In this document: positions 5,886-6,947 of the stretch, piece by piece
How the letters are laid out: each line of letters opens with the position of its first letter
Position numbering within the stretch: the stretch's first letter is position 1
From: Chloroflexota bacterium
GTDB lineage: Bacteria; Chloroflexota; Dehalococcoidia; JAUQQI01
NCBI GenBank assembly: GCA_030549955.1
Contig: JAUQQI010000104.1
Coordinates: 1-6,947 of the forward strand
Direction of reading: 5' to 3'
Length of the DNA stretch: 6,947 nucleotides
The notes under the pieces: generated by a model
Seen by the model: the letters and a program-made list of their open reading frames with translations, nothing else
What the model was told of the DNA's origin: nothing
The model's database searches: none
Position numbers and translations under genes: made by a program

Positions 5886-5906
5886 CGGCGGATCCCTCCA
5901 CTGGCG

Positions 5907-5934
5907 ATTATACCTGCCCGGCCGGGCCGGTCAT
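5907..5934 (-). promoter_or_regulatory. Possible own promoter of mazG
   Basis: On the minus strand, TATAAT (plus 5907-5912) is a perfect -10 box in GC-rich surroundings. It lies 16 bases from ATGACC (5929-5934), a 4 of 6 match to the -35 consensus, which overlaps the dppC stop codon. Transcription would begin near 5899-5901, giving a leader of about 15 bases with the ribosome site at its extreme 5' end. That tightness is a reason for caution; mazG could instead be read only from the dpp operon. Confidence 0.4.
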
Positions 5935-6821
5935 GTCCCCCGGAGGCGCGGGTCGAGGGCGTCCCGGAGGCCGTCGCCGACGAAGTTAAAGGCGAGGACG
6001 GTGACGAAGATGGCCAGTGTCGGGAAGAGCATCAGGTGGGGCGCAACCCGCAGGTAGCCGCGGCTGGCGCTCACCATCGCCCCCCACTCGGAGGTGGGCG
6101 GTTGGGGCCCGAGGCCGAGGAAGGAAAGGGTGGAGGCCGTCAGAATGGCCGTCGAAAGATTCAGGCTCGCAAAGACAATGATGGGGGCGATGACATTCGG
6201 GAGGATGTGATAAAACAAAATCCGCCCGTTTCCGGCCCCGAGGGCCCGGGCGGCCTCCACAAATTCGCGCTCCTTAAGGGACAGGACTGACGCCCGGGTA
6301 AGACGGACGTAGGCCGGGATTGACTCGATGCCAACAGCAATCATGGCATTGCGCTCGTTGGGACCGAGGGCGGCTACGATGGCAATCGCCAGTAAAATGC
6401 CCGGAAAGGCCAGCAGAATATCCATGGTCCGGCTGATGGGCCCGTCCAGCCGGGGAAAGTAGCCGGCCAGAAGACCAAGGGCAACCCCGCCGACCAGGGC
6501 GATGCCCACCGCCACCACCCCCATGGCCAGCGAAATCCGGGACCCATAAATTACCCGACTAAGAATATCCCGCCCAAGCTCGTCGAGGCCGAAGGGGTGC
6601 TCCACCGACGGCCCCTCAAACCGGCGGGCGAGCTTCTGCTCCCGTTCAGAATAGGGGGCAATCCAGGGTGCCAGGACGGCGATACCGAGCAGAGCTACGA
6701 CGACAACGCTCCCGGCCACCGCCGCCCGATGCCGCCGGAACCGGTCCCAGAACTCGCCAAGACCGGTGCGGGCTCGGGCTGGCAGGGGAACTGCCCGGTT
6801 GGAAAGGGCCGGCTCAGTCAT
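5931..6821 (-). CDS. dppC: Peptide/nickel-type ABC transporter permease, DppC family
   Basis: This 296-residue inner-membrane permease pairs with a DppB-type partner to form the channel of a dipeptide, oligopeptide or nickel importer fed by a periplasmic or lipid-anchored binding protein. The cytosolic N-terminus ends in FRRHRAAVAG, followed by helix 1 (about 34-57, ending APWIAPYS). The external loop carries HPFGLDELGRDILSR (75-89), a DppC hallmark. The EAA loop that docks the ATPases is at 189-209 (EAARALG, then HILPN). It ends with the typical DPRLRGT. Length fits the family (280-310). ATG 6821 is eight bases after the dppB stop, with only a minimal AGG (overlapping that stop) as ribosome site, so translation is probably coupled. 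No dppD/dppF ATPase genes follow; mazG does. The substrate cannot be inferred. Confidence 0.94.
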   Translation of the reverse strand: MTEPALSNRAVPLPARARTGLGEFWDRFRRHRAAVAGSVVVVALLGIAVLAPWIAPYSEREQKLARRFEGPSVEHPFGLDELGRDILSRVIYGSRISLAMGVVAVGIALVGGVALGLLAGYFPRLDGPISRTMDILLAFPGILLAIAIVAALGPNERNAMIAVGIESIPAYVRLTRASVLSLKEREFVEAARALGAGNGRILFYHILPNVIAPIIVFASLNLSTAILTASTLSFLGLGPQPPTSEWGAMVSASRGYLRVAPHLMLFPTLAIFVTVLAFNFVGDGLRDALDPRLRGT

Positions 6822-6829
6822 TGGGCGGC

Positions 6830-6947
6830 CTAATCGTACCGGATTCTCGGGTCCAGATAGGCGTAAAGGACATCTACCACCAGGTTGACCAGGACAAACG
6901 TTAGGGCTACAACCAGGACTGCGCCCTGAACGACCGGGAAATCGCGG
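6830..6947 (-). CDS. dppB: C-terminal end of DppB-family ABC transporter permease (partial)
   Basis: The gene runs off the right edge; 38 codons and the TAG stop (minus strand, plus 6830-6832) are visible. The peptide starts RDFPVVQGAVLVVALTFVLV and continues NLVVDVLYAYLDPRIRYD. It holds the conserved RD-P-VQG motif, the last membrane helix and the LDPRIRY tail that mark DppB/OppB-type permeases. It lies immediately upstream of dppC in the same operon, the normal family order. The rest of the operon, including binding protein and probably the ATPases, must lie beyond the window if present. Confidence 0.93.
   Translation of the reverse strand, partial: RDFPVVQGAVLVVALTFVLVNLVVDVLYAYLDPRIRYD

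Noticed and set aside
5301..6290. A 329-codon open frame on the plus strand opposite mazG and dppC
   Set aside because: It lies wholly antisense to two firmly identified genes, its product is low in family-like motifs and rich in G, R and P, and long antisense frames are expected in GC-rich DNA.
1..6947. A novel defence, mobile or biosynthetic system across the window
   Set aside because: Apart from the fragment at 1-122, every gene falls in a known housekeeping, signalling or transport family, and I found no transposase, integrase, CRISPR-like repeats, toxin-antitoxin pair or tRNA-linked attachment site.

Overview
This is a GC-rich stretch of ordinary bacterial chromosome carrying housekeeping, signalling and transport genes. 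I see no phage genes, insertion sequence, CRISPR array or RNA gene. The organism cannot be fixed from the window. High GC, a compact layout, a short cysteinyl-tRNA-synthetase-like protein with an unusual HIGH-region motif, and a MazG carrying half of a tetrapyrrole methylase would fit a Chloroflexota-like or deep-branching Gram-positive-related lineage. That placement is inference, not proof.

Layout. Positions 1-122 hold the last 39 codons of a gene that starts outside the window, possibly a DUF1998-type protein. A 125-base gap (123-247) full of small dyads and repeats leads into an HpcH/HpaI-family class II aldolase (248-1039, +). Next comes a 399-residue CysRS/MshC-family ligase (1125-2324, +). 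It converges with csaA (2325-2660, -), with the two stop codons directly abutting. csaA diverges from cdsA (2729-3523, +), the CDP-diacylglycerol synthase, across about 68 bases. cdsA is followed by a hairpin and a likely intrinsic terminator. A structured leader then precedes a six-helix membrane diguanylate cyclase (about 3733-4872, +), whose only sensible start is a CTG. This gene overlaps the convergent mazG (4869-5885, -) at the stop codons. mazG lies 45 bases downstream of dppC (5931-6821, -), which follows the end of dppB (6830-6947, -) in a peptide-type ABC importer operon.

How the genes relate. The functions are mixed: carbon-skeleton aldol cleavage, cysteine activation, protein folding, phospholipid synthesis, c-di-GMP signalling, nucleotide-pool sanitation and peptide import. 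There is no sign of one dedicated pathway or defence system. The parts most worth a second look are the architecture of the CysRS/MshC-like protein, the truncated methylase domain on MazG, the non-canonical start and structured leader of the diguanylate cyclase, and the dyad cluster upstream of the aldolase.
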